Of a stretch of DNA of 32,113 nucleotides, positions 13,245-21,534 are shown piece after piece. The notes below the pieces were generated by a model that searched no databases, was not told the DNA's origin, and worked only from the letters and a program-made list of their open reading frames with translations. Position 1 is the stretch's first letter. Each line of letters opens with the position of its first letter. The DNA lies in contig JACZSH010000003.1 in assembly GCA_022574315.1 (NCBI GenBank), forward strand, positions 1 through 32,113. Reading direction: 5' to 3'. A program made the position numbers and the translations under genes. Origin of the DNA: Chloroflexota bacterium (GTDB taxonomy: Bacteria; Chloroflexota; Dehalococcoidia; Dehalococcoidales; RBG-16-60-22).

Positions 13245-14630
13245 ATGAATGATTCGATTTCGGCACAGCTGGCACGGCGTGACCTGACCAGAATCAAGGG
13301 CTACCGGGATTTTCTTGACTTTTATCATGGCCAGCAGTGGGCAGGCCGGGCAAGATGGGGGGAAAGGCATCTGGTTTTTAACTACGCCCGGGTCTTCATT
13401 GACAAGATTACCTCGTATCTCATGTCCGGGGTTAGTTTTGCGGTGGATGCCTCGACCGATTCTGACCAAGCCAGAGAAACGGCGCGGCGGGCAGAATCAG
13501 CCCTTCACCGCGTTTATGATGAAAACAACCTGGAACTGCTGGACCTGGAGACGGAAATCGATTGCGCCGTACTGGGTGACGCCTGTTACAAGATTATCTG
13601 GGATACCGCTGAGAAAAAGGTGAGGGTAACCGCGCCTGATGTCCAGGGTATCTATGCCTGGTGGTCGGGTGATGACACTTCCCGCATATGGCGGGTCGCT
13701 TCCCGGTACAGCCTCTCTGCCGAGGAGACCGAATTCCTTTACCGGGTGAAACCCAGGGGCAAGACAGCTGTCATCGTTGAGCTGTGGACGGCCAGCGACT
13801 TTGAACTCTATCTGGACAACGTCCTGGTAGAGAAAAAGCCCAATCCTTACGGTTTTATTCCCTTTATCATCTATCCCAACCTGCGCGAGCCGAAGAAATT
13901 CTGGGGAATATCCGATTTGCCCGCCATAATGGAATCACAGCGGGAGTTGAATCGGGCGATGAGCCAGCTTTCCCGTATCCTGGAGTTGTCCGGTAATCCC
14001 ATTGCCGTCCTGGAAAACGTGGAAGAATCCGAAGATATTGCTATCCGGCCGGGCGCCGTCTGGAATATCCCCGAGGACGCCAAAGCCTACCTGCTCGACC
14101 TGCTGCAGGGCGGCGGCATCAACCTTCATATCAGTTATATCGACTTGCTTTACCGCACTTTGCACGACATCTCGGAGTCACCCCGCTCCGCTTTCGGCGG
14201 CACGGAGAGAGACCTCTCCGGGGTGGCCCTCCAGATTGAGCTTTACCCCCTGTTGCAGAAGGTGAGGCGAAAGCGGATTATCCGTACCGCCGCTTACAAA
14301 CGGCGTAACGAGATGATTCTCCGCCTCCTGGAAAAATATCAGGGGGAAAATTTTGGGGACAACCGACTGCGTATCGTCTGGGCTCCGGTGCTGCCTCACG
14401 ATGTCACCAGTCAGGTCAATAACGAACAGACGCTGGTCCAGGCCGGTATCCATTCCCGGCGCCGGGCAATGGACGAGATTGGTGTCCAGGATCCCGAGGC
14501 TGAGTTTAAAAGATGGCTTGAGGAGAGAGAGACCATTCTCCGTATGAATAAGGAACTTAACGTCCGGTCCACCCGCAGCGAGGTGAGAGGGAGAGCTTCA
14601 TCGTCTCCGGTGGCCGGCGTTGAGGAATAA
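13245..14630 (+). CDS. Phage portal protein (SPP1 gp6-like)
   Basis: Portal proteins form the dodecameric ring at one capsid vertex through which DNA passes. The 461-residue protein fits the SPP1 gp6-type portal family. It has the N-terminal FYHGQQWAGRAR and HLVFNYARVFIDKITSYLMS segments, a mid-region PYGFIPFIIYPNLREPKKFWGISDL, the long helix QRELNRAMSQLSRILELSG, and the C-terminal crown ESPRSAFGGTERDLSG to YPLLQKVRRKR. AAAGGAG lies before the ATG. Length is typical. It heads a co-directional set of structural genes. No terminase gene precedes it, which is unusual for phage order. Confidence 0.9.
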   Translation: MNDSISAQLARRDLTRIKGYRDFLDFYHGQQWAGRARWGERHLVFNYARVFIDKITSYLMSGVSFAVDASTDSDQARETARRAESALHRVYDENNLELLDLETEIDCAVLGDACYKIIWDTAEKKVRVTAPDVQGIYAWWSGDDTSRIWRVASRYSLSAEETEFLYRVKPRGKTAVIVELWTASDFELYLDNVLVEKKPNPYGFIPFIIYPNLREPKKFWGISDLPAIMESQRELNRAMSQLSRILELSGNPIAVLENVEESEDIAIRPGAVWNIPEDAKAYLLDLLQGGGINLHISYIDLLYRTLHDISESPRSAFGGTERDLSGVALQIELYPLLQKVRRKRIIRTAAYKRRNEMILRLLEKYQGENFGDNRLRIVWAPVLPHDVTSQVNNEQTLVQAGIHSRRRAMDEIGVQDPEAEFKRWLEERETILRMNKELNVRSTRSEVRGRASSSPVAGVEE

Positions 14631-14647
14631 TCAGTGGAGGAACCTTT

Positions 14648-15136
14648 ATGGCGGATAACGAACAGGCATTGACCGATGAGTTGACGGCAGTCCGGGACAG
14701 GGTGGCTGAACTGGAACAGGAGCGGGAAATCCTCACCCGGGAGCTTGAGTCCGGGGCCCTCCGCATTACCGGGCTTGAGCAGACGGTGGCCGACCGGGAT
14801 GGTGAACTGGTCATACTCAAGGAAACGGTGGTGACGTCGGACCGGAAATTAACCGGGGTCAGCAGTTCCCTGGCTCAGGCGGTGGAGAGCTATCGGGAGC
14901 AGGTGGCGGTGGCTAACCCGGACGTGCCGGTCGAACTGATTGCCGGCGATACTATCGGCGCCGTCAACGAATCTCTGGAAAACGCCCGCACCCTGGTGGA
15001 TAAGGTGAAACAGGGCATTGAAGCCGAGGCATCCCGGGTGAAAGTGCCCGCCGGCGCTCCGCAACGCGCGCCGCTCGACCTGTCGGGGCTGTCTCCGCGG
15101 GAAAAAATACAATATGCGATTGGAGGTAACAGGTAA
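14648..15136 (+). CDS. Coiled-coil protein, probable capsid scaffold
   Basis: The 162-residue protein is strongly predicted helical. Residues 5-80 are heptad-rich and charged (TAVRDRVAELEQEREILTRE). A second helical part (SLENARTLVDKVKQGIEAEA) and a short C-terminal tail SGLSPREKIQYAIGG follow. Position between portal and major capsid gene, small size and acidic coiled coil are typical of phage scaffolding proteins, whose C-terminal helix contacts the capsid subunit. The assignment rests on architecture and synteny only. GGAGG lies before the ATG, and the stop is immediately followed by the capsid ATG. Confidence 0.7.
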   Translation: MADNEQALTDELTAVRDRVAELEQEREILTRELESGALRITGLEQTVADRDGELVILKETVVTSDRKLTGVSSSLAQAVESYREQVAVANPDVPVELIAGDTIGAVNESLENARTLVDKVKQGIEAEASRVKVPAGAPQRAPLDLSGLSPREKIQYAIGGNR

Positions 15137-16057
15137 ATGGCTTTAACACTGGCGGAAGCAAACAAACTGTCAAATGACATCCTGCTGCAGGGTGTGGTGG
15201 AGACCATCATCAAGGACTCTCCCATCCTGCAGCGGCTGCCCTTTATCGAGATTGTCGGTAACGGGCTGACCTATAACCAGGAAAAGACCCTGCCCAGCAT
15301 CGATTTCTACGATGTCGGTGATACCTGGGTCGAATCAACCCCTACTTTTGAGCAGAAAACGGCTAATCTGAAGATTATGGGCGGCGATGCGGATGTGGAT
15401 AACTTTCTGAAGTCCACCCGGAGCAACGTCCAGGACCTGGAAGCCGCCGTCGTCGAACTGAAGGCAAAGGCGGTCAAAGACAAGTTCGAAGAGGTCTTTA
15501 TCTACGGTGACGCCACGCCCAATCCCAAGGAGTTCGACGGCTTGAGAAAACTGATTGATACCACCTCGGCCGGTAACCAGGTAATCGCCATGGGGGCAAC
15601 CGGTGCCACGCTCACTCTGGTTAAGCTGGATGAGCTCATTGACGCCGTCAAGGGTGGTAAGCCCGATATGCTGCTCATGAGCCGGCGCACCCGCCGCAAG
15701 ATTAATGCCCTGGTCAGGGCCAGCGGCGGCATGGTGGACAGCGACCGGGACCAGTGGGGCAACTTTGTCCAGTTATGGGACGGTGTTCCCATCGGTGTTA
15801 ACGACTGGATACTGGATACCCACGCCCTCAGCGGCAGCCTGGAGACCGGGACTACCGGCGGCACCTGCTCCATAATCTATGCCATCCAGACCGGAGAGTG
15901 GGCGCTTTGTGGGTTGACCAGTCCCGGGCACCTGACGGTGGAGCCAATCGGCTCTATGGAAAGTAAAGATGCCACCCGCACCAGGGTCAAGTGGTACGTG
16001 TCCCTGGCGCTCTTCAGCGCGGTTAAGGCGGCCGCTTTAATCGGCGTTCAGGACTAA
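15137..16057 (+). CDS. Major capsid protein, HK97-fold type
   Basis: The 306-residue protein looks like an HK97-fold major capsid subunit of the class without a long N-terminal delta domain. It starts with helical MALTLAEANKLSNDILLQGVVETI, followed by SPILQRLPFIEIVGNGLTYN and VESTPTFEQKTANLKIMGGDADVD (E-loop region). RRTRRKINALVRASGG and the spine-helix region AKAVKDKFEEVFIYGD follow, then a beta-rich P domain ending in RTRVKWYVSLALFSAVKAAALIGV. GGAGGT precedes the start. The order portal-scaffold-capsid supports the call. Related encapsulin shells share the fold, but the neighbouring portal and connector argue for a phage-type head. Confidence 0.88.
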   Translation: MALTLAEANKLSNDILLQGVVETIIKDSPILQRLPFIEIVGNGLTYNQEKTLPSIDFYDVGDTWVESTPTFEQKTANLKIMGGDADVDNFLKSTRSNVQDLEAAVVELKAKAVKDKFEEVFIYGDATPNPKEFDGLRKLIDTTSAGNQVIAMGATGATLTLVKLDELIDAVKGGKPDMLLMSRRTRRKINALVRASGGMVDSDRDQWGNFVQLWDGVPIGVNDWILDTHALSGSLETGTTGGTCSIIYAIQTGEWALCGLTSPGHLTVEPIGSMESKDATRTRVKWYVSLALFSAVKAAALIGVQD

Positions 16058-16080
16058 AGAAATAAAGGAGGCAGAAAAAA

Positions 16081-16482
16081 ATGGCTTTTTCAGATCCGGG
16101 AAAAGGAAGAATTATCGAGCAGGGGGAAGGACTGGTCAGGGTTACCCTGGCCGAGGCCTGCAAAGCCGGTGACATTCTCGGTTACAGCTCCGGGTGGAAG
16201 CGGGCGCTGGCCACTACCGGCACGGCTGTTCAGGGTCGGCTGGTAGCCGGCGAGGCTGGCGCCAGTGGTGATGTCATCACCGCTTACCGCCGTGCCGTGA
16301 TCAGCGGTTACTCGGGAGGCACTGCCGGCAACGCCGTCTATGTCGCCGAGGGTACGGATAACGGCCAGGTTACGGAGACCCAGCCCACCACTACCGGCGA
16401 CTGCGATACGCTCATCGGCTATATGGCGTCGGCGACCGTGGCCGCTCTGGAGCCCGGCTCGAGGACTGACTCGACCGCTTAG
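16081..16482 (+). CDS. Small capsid-associated protein, probable decoration protein
   Basis: The 133-residue protein directly follows the capsid gene and is rich in Gly, Ala, Thr and Val. Alternating strand patterns (EGLVRVTLAEACKAGDILGYSSG, then AVISGYSGGTAGNAVYVAEGTDNGQV) suggest a beta-barrel like DUF2190-type or head-decoration proteins. These stabilise the shell from outside. The role is inferred from position and composition. AAAGGAGG lies before the ATG. A strong hairpin follows the gene. Confidence 0.65.
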   Translation: MAFSDPGKGRIIEQGEGLVRVTLAEACKAGDILGYSSGWKRALATTGTAVQGRLVAGEAGASGDVITAYRRAVISGYSGGTAGNAVYVAEGTDNGQVTETQPTTTGDCDTLIGYMASATVAALEPGSRTDSTA

Positions 16483-16494
16483 TATTTCGAAAAA

Positions 16495-16521
16495 ACGGGG
16501 GAGGGGAACCCCCTCCCCCGT
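16495..16521. terminator. Strong GC hairpin, terminator-like for the minus strand
   Basis: ACGGGGGAGGGG (16495-16506) pairs perfectly with CCCCTCCCCCGT (16510-16521) over a 3-base loop. On the plus strand no T run follows, so it may only slow polymerase or protect the upstream mRNA 3' end. On the minus strand the stem runs into a T tract, a proper intrinsic terminator against antisense transcription. Confidence 0.65.
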
Positions 16522-16536
16522 ATCTGGAGGAAGAAA

Positions 16537-16878
16537 ATGACCGAGATTTACGTAACCCAGCCGGGAACGCACCGGACCGGCGTGACGGCGGTAGATTCCG
16601 CCGACCCGTCAGATACCAGCGGCGCGGTTGACACCAAAGGTTACCAAGAGTGCCGGTTTGACATAACTGTTTCCGGCACCGATTTTACCAGCCTTGAAGT
16701 CCAGGCCCTGTTCTGGAACTCGCGACAGGAAAAATGGATGGGCGGTGGTAAAAGGACGTTGACCTCGACCGGGCAACATGCCCTGGTGGTCGATTCAAGA
16801 GGGGCGATTATATTCCTGAAGGTAAACGCTTTCGTGGGGACGAGCTTCTCCCTGTCAGCGGATTATGCCTTGAGTTAG
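16537..16878 (+). CDS. Phage-module protein of unknown function, beta-rich
   Basis: The 113-residue product is not recognised. It is predominantly beta with Thr/Ser/Gly-rich strands (GYQECRFDITVSGTDFTSLEVQALFWN, LVVDSRGAIIFLKVNAFVG) and no membrane segment. This fits a small head or tail structural protein. GGAGGAAG precedes the ATG, and it lies in the co-directional structural gene series behind the GC hairpin. Confidence 0.65.
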   Translation: MTEIYVTQPGTHRTGVTAVDSADPSDTSGAVDTKGYQECRFDITVSGTDFTSLEVQALFWNSRQEKWMGGGKRTLTSTGQHALVVDSRGAIIFLKVNAFVGTSFSLSADYALS

Positions 16879-16889
16879 GAGGTAATACC

Positions 16890-17507
16890 ATGTTGAAACT
16901 GGCGGGAGAAGTGATTGAAGGACAGCTCGCCGACCATCTGGCTGAGCTTGACGCCCATACGCGTAATGCGGAAGAGTTTATTAAAGTAAATCAGTACGAG
17001 CTGGGCGGTTACCACAGTACTTTTTCAACGACTGCGGTGGCTGCGGATAGAATACACGCTATTCCTTTCCACGTTAACCGGAAAAGAACCTACCAGTATG
17101 CCGCCATTTATGTAACCGTGGCCGGTAGTGCCGGCAAGAAAGCCAGGTTGGGGATATACGCCGATGACGGTACGATTCTGCCGGGCGCGCTCATCGAGGA
17201 CTGGGGGGAAGTCGCTATCGACTCAACGGGGTTAAAAGCAATCGATATAACCGATAGACAGCTTGATAAAGGGCTTTACTGGGTGGTAATGCACACTGAA
17301 GATGCCTTTACCTTGCGCATTCGGACCGCCGCTTCCTTCAGCCCTCTGGGTATCCGGTCTACGGGTGGTGCCGCTTTGGGTGGCGTCGAAGGCGGGTATT
17401 TTAAGGATACTGCCTATGCGGTATTACCTGACCCGCTGACGGGCCTGGCGGCTTTAAGCTCGTTGCCGTTCATAAATATAGCCCTGATGGTAAAAAGTAA
17501 TGATTAG
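16890..17507 (+). CDS. Phage-module structural protein of unknown function
   Basis: The 205-residue protein has a short helical N-terminus (MLKLAGEVIEGQLADHLAELDAHTRNAEEFI) like trimerising stems of virion appendages. A beta-sandwich-like body (YAAIYVTVAGSAGKKARLGIYADDGTILPGALIEDWGEV) follows. This organisation suggests a fibre or head-surface protein, perhaps a receptor- or glycan-binding one; this is inference. It follows the previous gene by 11 bases with AGGAGG before the ATG. Confidence 0.65.
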   Translation: MLKLAGEVIEGQLADHLAELDAHTRNAEEFIKVNQYELGGYHSTFSTTAVAADRIHAIPFHVNRKRTYQYAAIYVTVAGSAGKKARLGIYADDGTILPGALIEDWGEVAIDSTGLKAIDITDRQLDKGLYWVVMHTEDAFTLRIRTAASFSPLGIRSTGGAALGGVEGGYFKDTAYAVLPDPLTGLAALSSLPFINIALMVKSND

Positions 17508-17518
17508 GAGGCTACCCT

Positions 17519-17713
17519 ATGCCAGTAATAAGATATGCCCAAATATTCAAAGACGGCCAGCTAATCGACAGCCAACCTTACGAGGTGTCTGACGAGGAAC
17601 TGGCGCTGGAGAATGCCGATCAGGTAATCAAACGACTTTCCGCAAAAGCGGATAACGAGATGACCACCCCTGAAATGGCACAGTTCTTGAAAGCGCTGGC
17701 GCGGGCAAGATAA
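17519..17713 (+). CDS. Small phage-module protein
   Basis: The 64-residue product is not recognised. It begins with a beta hairpin (VIRYAQIFKDGQLIDSQPYEVS) and ends in charged helices (MTTPEMAQFLKALAR). GGAGG lies just before the ATG. It sits between two structural genes with gaps of 11 and 16 bases, so expression with them is expected. Real coding is supported by ribosome binding site and tight spacing. Confidence 0.65.
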   Translation: MPVIRYAQIFKDGQLIDSQPYEVSDEELALENADQVIKRLSAKADNEMTTPEMAQFLKALARAR

Positions 17714-17729
17714 AGACGAGGAGGTAACG

Positions 17730-18362
17730 ATGAACCTGACTGATATGAGGGCCATAGTCCGGCGTGACCTTCATGATGAAGACGCCGGCAACTACCGCTG
17801 GACGGATAATGAGATGGACAGGCATATCGCCCACGCCGTAAAGGGCTTCTCCGAATACCTGCCCTGGGAGCAGAAAACCACTATCGCCACCACCTCCGGC
17901 TCCCGGGAGATTGATATCTCCGCGGTAACAGGCAGGGTAATGGTCGAGGCGGCCGAGTATCCGGTGGATAATTTCCCCCGGCGCTACCAGCGGTTCTCCT
18001 TATGGGGTGACACCCTGAACCTGCTTGGGGACGAGATACCGGACGGCTCCAACGCTTATATCTACTACGGCAAACTGCATACCCTTGACGGCGCCACTTC
18101 CACTATCCCCGCCCGGCATGAGGACCTGATTGCCGCCGCCGCCGCCGGTTATGCCGCTATCGAGTGGGCGGTCTACGCCGTCAACCGGGTCAACGTCGGT
18201 GGCAGCGTCACCCCGGAGATGTTTTTAAGCTGGGGCAGGGAGAAGCTGGCCTATTTCCGGCAGGAGATGCAGCGACTCGGCCGGAGACACCGGGTCAGGG
18301 TCCGCTCCCTCTATAAACCTTACTACCCGGTCGTGTCTGAATCAACCGATTACGGTCCCTGA
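17730..18362 (+). CDS. Probable head-tail connector (adaptor) protein
   Basis: The 210-residue protein starts MNLTDMRAIVRRDLHDEDAGNYRWTDNEMDRHIAHAVKGFSEYLPW. This helical pattern is typical of phage adaptor proteins that bind below the portal (gp6/gp15-type), with a W-T/S-D-x-E-L/M motif after the first helix. A beta-rich middle and C-terminal helices (ARHEDLIAAAAAGYAAIEWAVYAVNR) follow. The role is inferred from this pattern and from position after capsid genes. GGAGGT lies before the ATG. Confidence 0.68.
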   Translation: MNLTDMRAIVRRDLHDEDAGNYRWTDNEMDRHIAHAVKGFSEYLPWEQKTTIATTSGSREIDISAVTGRVMVEAAEYPVDNFPRRYQRFSLWGDTLNLLGDEIPDGSNAYIYYGKLHTLDGATSTIPARHEDLIAAAAAGYAAIEWAVYAVNRVNVGGSVTPEMFLSWGREKLAYFRQEMQRLGRRHRVRVRSLYKPYYPVVSESTDYGP

Positions 18363-18551
18363 TTTTGAGGATTAAAAGGGATGAAACCCCTATTCCAGAC
18401 CCTCCTCTTTTCTTGAAGAAGAGATAACTTGAAGGAGCGTCTAAGAGGGGCGAAGCCCCTCTTCTACACCTCTCCCCCTTCCCCTTGCCAGGGGGAAGGG
18501 GGATTAAGGGGGACAGGGTCACTAAAATAACAACCAAAGAGGTAAAGTAGT
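18363..18551. repeat. Gap with two GC-rich palindromes (REP-like)
   Basis: Between two structural genes lie AAGAGGGGC-GAA-GCCCCTCTT (18443-18463) and TCCCCCTTCCCC paired with GGGGAAGGGGGA (18473-18503), followed by ATTAAGGGGGACAGGG. The second belongs to the same repeat family as 21471-21507, 23374-23408 and 27995-28059. No gene is seen here. Confidence 0.8.
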
Positions 18552-18860
18552 ATGACCATAGAAAAAAGATTATCCAAGGAAGCCTTCGCTCTGGTGGGCA
18601 ACCCCGAAGACACCACCACCTGGCATTTACCCCACCACAAAAAGAATATCCCGGGCGCCGTTAAAGGCAAAATCGACCTGGAAAAGACGGTCGACTGGCA
18701 CCTGATGGCAATGGCGGTCGGTGAGCTTTCTCTCGGCGTCAATCGCCGGCGGAAAATCGAAGCCGACCCGGCGCAAATCCTGGTCGCCGCGGCTCACCTG
18801 GCCTCCCATTACCGTCAGGCCGGACACCCGCTCCCCGATGTACTGGCGGCTCTGGTATAG
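18552..18860 (+). CDS. Small phage-module protein with TWHLP motif
   Basis: The 102-residue protein contains ALVGNPEDTTTWHLPHHKK near the N-terminus. Similar D-P-x-D-x-x-T-W-x-L-P segments occur in XkdF-like and other phage structural proteins. The rest is helical (TVDWHLMAMAVGELSLGVNRRRKIEADPAQILVAAAHLASHYR). Function is not assignable; the phage-type motif is from memory of the families. AAAGAGGTAAAG lies before the ATG. It is positioned after the REP-like gap. Confidence 0.62.
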   Translation: MTIEKRLSKEAFALVGNPEDTTTWHLPHHKKNIPGAVKGKIDLEKTVDWHLMAMAVGELSLGVNRRRKIEADPAQILVAAAHLASHYRQAGHPLPDVLAALV

Positions 18861-18936
18861 ACGGCGCTGTCGGGCACCCGTCTCCTGACTTCCTTACCTG
18901 GTGAAGGAATCGGAGAGAACCGTCAAAGGAGTAACT

Positions 18937-19227
18937 ATGCTGGAAAAATTATATCAAAAGCTGTGGACGAGGCTGGGTGGCCGACCCTGGACCTATATCC
19001 TGCGGGATACCTGGCATAAGCTTGAGGGACTCTGGATTATCGGCCTTGTCGCCGTCGGCGCCCTGCTCGGACACTGGCTCTGGGAGCTGGTATTCTGGTT
19101 CCTCCTCGTCTTTGCCCTGGGCTATATCGCCGGTCACCTTTTCTGGGGGACCCGGTATATCCCTTACCAGCCGGGCGATGCTGATACCGGGGCCAGGCAG
19201 GCTCTGGGAAAAGGAGTGGTGAAGTAA
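18937..19227 (+). CDS. Small two-TM protein in phage module
   Basis: The 96-residue product has a basic N-terminus and two hydrophobic helices at about 31-46 and 50-68 (IIGLVAVGALLGHWLW, ELVFWFLLVFALGYIAGHLF), then a polar tail. Size and topology fit a holin or a membrane anchor, but no endolysin gene is nearby, so this is only a suggestion. I chose the ATG at 18937 because AAAGGAG lies 6 bases upstream; the open frame extends to 18901. The stop overlaps the next ATG by one base (TAATG). Confidence 0.7.
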   Translation: MLEKLYQKLWTRLGGRPWTYILRDTWHKLEGLWIIGLVAVGALLGHWLWELVFWFLLVFALGYIAGHLFWGTRYIPYQPGDADTGARQALGKGVVK

Positions 19228-21233
19228 TGCGAAACTTAACCTCAACTTTGCTCACTGCCCAGAAACAGCCGTCGGCGCTGCCTTTTCTTAAAATAGAGGC
19301 GAGCAATAAGATTGCCGGCGTGGTCCGCTACGACTGGACACGGCTTTACACCGGCGCCGAGGACGACTCTTTCCACGGTATGGCCATGCCCGGCGACGGC
19401 TCCATGGTCAGGGTCAGGACAACCCCGCCCGCCGATTCCCGGAAGCTCTACCGCCAGCGAGTTGTTGACCCCGGCCCCGCCAGTGATTTTTCCCAGTGGA
19501 CTTATACCAATCAGTATAATGCCGCCGTAGTTGCCTGTGCCGCTCTGGACGCTGAAGTCTCCATCTTCTGGATAGACAGCGCCACCCGGAAAATTCAGCG
19601 CATCGTCAGCACTGACTACGGAGCTACCTGGGGCAGCCCGGAAACGGTCGATTATTCCCCCTCCACTTCCATTTTTGGCCTGACCGCGGCTTATAAGCCC
19701 AATGGTGACCTGGCTATCTTCTTTGCTGACCAGGCTAACCTCTATGTAAAAAAGCACCTCTCCGGGCAGTGGCAATCAAAGTCAGCCTGGGACAAGACCA
19801 CCGGCAACCTGTCCGGTGTCACCGTGGTCTATGACGCCGATTGGAACCTGCTGGTCACCGGGCAAGACACGTCGGGTAATTTCAAGTTGTGGAGCCTGGT
19901 TTACGGTGATGGCGGCGATGTCGCCGCCGGCAGCTGGTCGGCTTTGCCGGAGCTTGCCTCGGCTCCGTCCGATGGCGAATTTGAGTACTGCCGGCCTTTC
20001 CTGGCTAAACCTGACGTTTATCGCGGTTGCTTTGTCGAAAAGTTCACCGGCACTGACGCCTATGACCGCCCTTTCTGGTCGCACTCCGTTCTCGGGGCCG
20101 GCTTCGTGGCTAACCTGTGGCGGGAACCGGTGCCCTTTAATCTCTCCTCGGCGTACGGTCTGGCTATCGCTCACTACGGCAATTACAGCTGGCTGTCCAG
20201 TCCGGCCGGGGTCTGGCGGGCCGTTCTTACCGTGCAGTCCCTTGACCTGACCGCGGATGTATTGGCGGCCAGGCAGGAGACGGAAGAGACGTTGGGAAAA
20301 CTGACCGTGGAACTGAACAATGACGAAGGCCAGTACGCTTCTCCGGGACAGGGGAGCTTGTCTGTCCTCGATACCGGTTGTCAGCTTGATTTCAGTCCCG
20401 GTTACCGTACTGTTGTCGGCGACGAAGTAAGCGCCGGCCTCACCTTCAGCCTTGAAGCCGGCGAGCATACCAGCTCCGGCGGCAGTGCCCGCCTTATTCT
20501 TCACGCCCGCGATGGTTGGGGCGCCATCGCCGACTGGAAAGCCAGGCACCAGTTCCGCTGGAATAAAGACTCCGACCAGGCGAGCGTGAAGGATATCCTT
20601 GCCTTTGTCCTGGCCAGGCTGGGCTTACAGTTGACCGTCAAATCCCAGTCGTCGGTCATTACCGATTATTATCCTGATTTCACCTTCGGGCCGGGTATCA
20701 CCGGAGAAACGGTCATTCGAAAACTCCTCTCTTTCGTCCCGGATGTCCTCTTTATCGAGGGTAATCAAGCCTGCCTGGTCAATCCTCTATCGTCGGATAG
20801 CTCGGTCTACAGCTATGGCGCCGGGCATCAGGTTCTGGAAGGCAGGTATCGGTGGGGAGCCTGGGGGATTAACCGGGTCCAGGTGGCAGGTTATGACACC
20901 GGCGGCGATGAGGTTATCATCGCCGACAGTTTTGCCTGGGACGAGATAGACAAACTGTATGACCGGTTGCGGCAGATTGAAGACTTGAATATCGGTACCG
21001 TGGCCGAGGCACAGCAGAGAGGTGCCGCTCACCTGAGAGGGGCGGAGATAGCCTCGGTCGGTGGCCATATTTTGGTTCCGGTCAACTGCGGCCAGCAGAT
21101 GTATGACGTAATTGATATTACGGATAGCCGTGCCGGACTTGGTGCCGAGAAAAAACGGGTGGTCGGATTGGTTACGGTTTACCGTCCCCGCCGCGGTGAA
21201 TACCGGCAGTGGCTGCGGCTGGGGGCAGTCTAG
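19227..21233 (+). CDS. Large tail/baseplate hub-like protein with sialidase-type repeats
   Basis: The 668-residue protein is the largest of the module. Residues about 100-330 are beta-rich and contain Asp-box/BNR-like units (IVSTDYGATWGSPETV; further NLLVTGQDTSGNFKLW), suggesting a beta-propeller as in sialidases or glycan-binding tails. The C-terminal half resembles tail hub proteins: LGKLTVELNNDEGQY, LHARDGWGAIADW, DILAFVLARLGLQL, GITGETVIRKLLSFVPDVLFIEG, and a closing VVGLVTVYRPRRGEYRQWLRLG. It may cap the particle and bind cell-surface sugar. The call rests on motif patterns and on the adjacent OB-like 70-residue gene. Start is coupled to the previous stop. Confidence 0.7.
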   Translation: MRNLTSTLLTAQKQPSALPFLKIEASNKIAGVVRYDWTRLYTGAEDDSFHGMAMPGDGSMVRVRTTPPADSRKLYRQRVVDPGPASDFSQWTYTNQYNAAVVACAALDAEVSIFWIDSATRKIQRIVSTDYGATWGSPETVDYSPSTSIFGLTAAYKPNGDLAIFFADQANLYVKKHLSGQWQSKSAWDKTTGNLSGVTVVYDADWNLLVTGQDTSGNFKLWSLVYGDGGDVAAGSWSALPELASAPSDGEFEYCRPFLAKPDVYRGCFVEKFTGTDAYDRPFWSHSVLGAGFVANLWREPVPFNLSSAYGLAIAHYGNYSWLSSPAGVWRAVLTVQSLDLTADVLAARQETEETLGKLTVELNNDEGQYASPGQGSLSVLDTGCQLDFSPGYRTVVGDEVSAGLTFSLEAGEHTSSGGSARLILHARDGWGAIADWKARHQFRWNKDSDQASVKDILAFVLARLGLQLTVKSQSSVITDYYPDFTFGPGITGETVIRKLLSFVPDVLFIEGNQACLVNPLSSDSSVYSYGAGHQVLEGRYRWGAWGINRVQVAGYDTGGDEVIIADSFAWDEIDKLYDRLRQIEDLNIGTVAEAQQRGAAHLRGAEIASVGGHILVPVNCGQQMYDVIDITDSRAGLGAEKKRVVGLVTVYRPRRGEYRQWLRLGAV

Positions 21234-21534
21234 AGGGTTGTCTCCCTTTGCGTCTTTATAAGCAGAGTTTCCTCTGAGAAGTGTTCTGAGCGGGCGGATT
21301 TCCCGGAGGCCGGTGGAGGGAGTTTTAGAGGGACGCCGTCCCTCTAACATAGCTATTTCCCTTTTCCCTTACTAAGGTCTTGCCTCAAATGTCATTCTGA
21401 GGAACGAAGTGACGAAGAATCTGTGGGTGGGGCTGGGGGTTCAAAGATAGTCCCCACCATTTCCCCTCTCACCTTGCCAAAAGGAAGGGGATACCGGGGA
21501 TGGGGTTAATAAGATATCAGGGAGTGTAAAGAAA
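21234..21534. repeat. 301-bp gap with hairpin and two dispersed-repeat fragments
   Basis: No gene seen. TTAGAGGGAC-GCC-GTCCCTCTAA (21325-21347) is a perfect hairpin. Positions 21390-21427 carry a TCATTCTGAGG-AACGAAG-TGACGAAGAATC unit with short internal repeats, of a type I recall as a dispersed repeat in this lineage. 21471-21507 is a degenerate copy of the REP-like palindrome. Confidence 0.7.

Noticed and set aside
15137-16057. Encapsulin nanocompartment shell
   Set aside because: Adjacent portal, scaffold candidate and connector indicate a phage-type head instead.
19782-20549. 255-codon minus-strand frame
   Set aside because: Antisense to the hub-like gene; low-complexity Gly/Ala/Arg composition and no family pattern.
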